The position numbers and the translations under genes are program-made. Shown here one piece after another: positions 5,269 to 5,373 of a stretch of 5,373 nucleotides of DNA. Source of the DNA: Deltaproteobacteria bacterium RIFOXYA12_FULL_61_11 (GTDB lineage Bacteria > Bdellovibrionota_F > JAHFAK01 > YA12-FULL-61-11); assembly GCA_001799195.1 (NCBI GenBank), contig MGSU01000299.1:1-5373 (forward strand), in the 5' to 3' direction. The notes under the pieces were generated by a model. That model saw only the letters and a list, made by a program, of their open reading frames with translations, made no database searches and was not told the DNA's origin. The stretch's first letter is position 1, and each line of letters opens with the position of its first letter.

Positions 5269-5373
5269 TCAGGTGGATCGTCTGCGAAAAGCGACGAGCA
5301 GGAGAGCCAACAGACCCATGGGGATGAGCGTTGGATCCGGGGAAGAGGTGGCCGGGCACAAACAACCTCTCCG
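5269..5373 (-). CDS. C-terminal tail with MYXO-CTERM-like sorting signal (partial)
   Basis: An open frame enters from the right edge and ends with TGA at 5271-5269; only the last 34 residues are visible. They read RRGCLCPATSSPDPTLIP, then the hydrophobic MGLLALLLVAF, then RRRST and the stop. A Cys (or Cys-x-Cys) shortly before a single membrane helix with an Arg cluster at the very end is the layout of MYXO-CTERM tails, which anchor and sort exported proteins in Myxococcota and relatives. The frame belongs to an upstream gene that ends about 50 bp before the surE promoter. The rest of the protein lies outside the window, so its function is unknown. The tail is short, and a chance open frame cannot be fully excluded, but the three-part layout is hard to get by accident. 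Confidence 0.62.
   Translation of the reverse strand, partial: RRGCLCPATSSPDPTLIPMGLLALLLVAFRRRST

Noticed and set aside
5066-5365. 99-codon minus-strand frame upstream of and overlapping surE
   Set aside because: It covers the surE promoter and the end of the preceding gene in another frame; its product is Pro/Arg-rich without a domain.

Overview
The window is GC-rich (roughly 60% by eye) and compact. It is most likely from a Myxococcota/Bradymonadota-type bacterium (former Deltaproteobacteria). Three things point there: a MYXO-CTERM-like tail at the right edge, an ECF sigma / zf-HC2 anti-sigma / exported caspase-like triad at the left edge, and the overall composition. This placement is inference; the window holds no marker gene that fixes the taxon.

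Layout from right to left along the minus strand. At 5373-5269 is the 3' end of a gene whose product ends in Cys-x-Cys, a hydrophobic stretch and an Arg cluster (surface-protein sorting tail). A promoter at about 5193-5221 then drives surE (5109-4315), pcm (4318-3668, ATGA overlap with surE) and a YqaA/DedA-family membrane protein (3687-3085, 20-bp overlap with pcm). A separate promoter at 3045-3073 precedes an NlpD-like LysM + M23 lipoprotein (3011-2223). This surE-pcm-yqaA-nlpD order resembles the block that precedes rpoS in many gammaproteobacteria. Here no rpoS follows; a convergent pentapeptide-repeat gene (1753-2109, plus strand) does.

A 207-bp divergent intergenic region (1546-1752) separates the pentapeptide gene from a minus-strand operon: an ECF-type sigma factor (1545-1036), a membrane anti-sigma factor with a cytoplasmic zinc-binding HxxxCxxC site and a periplasmic DUF4384-like domain (1039-275, ATGA overlap with the sigma gene), and the start of an exported caspase-like (peptidase C14) protein (263 to beyond position 1). 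The likely logic is that the anti-sigma holds the sigma at the membrane and its outer domain shares a compartment with the exported caspase-like protein, so the operon may couple an envelope signal to transcription.

Four intergenic regions each hold a promoter-like pair with the same form: TTG at the -35, exactly 17 bp, then a -10 that begins TAG and is preceded by GC (GCTAG). They sit in front of surE, the M23 gene, the sigma gene and the pentapeptide gene, and look like this organism's housekeeping promoter. No RNA genes, CRISPR arrays, insertion sequences or attachment sites were seen.
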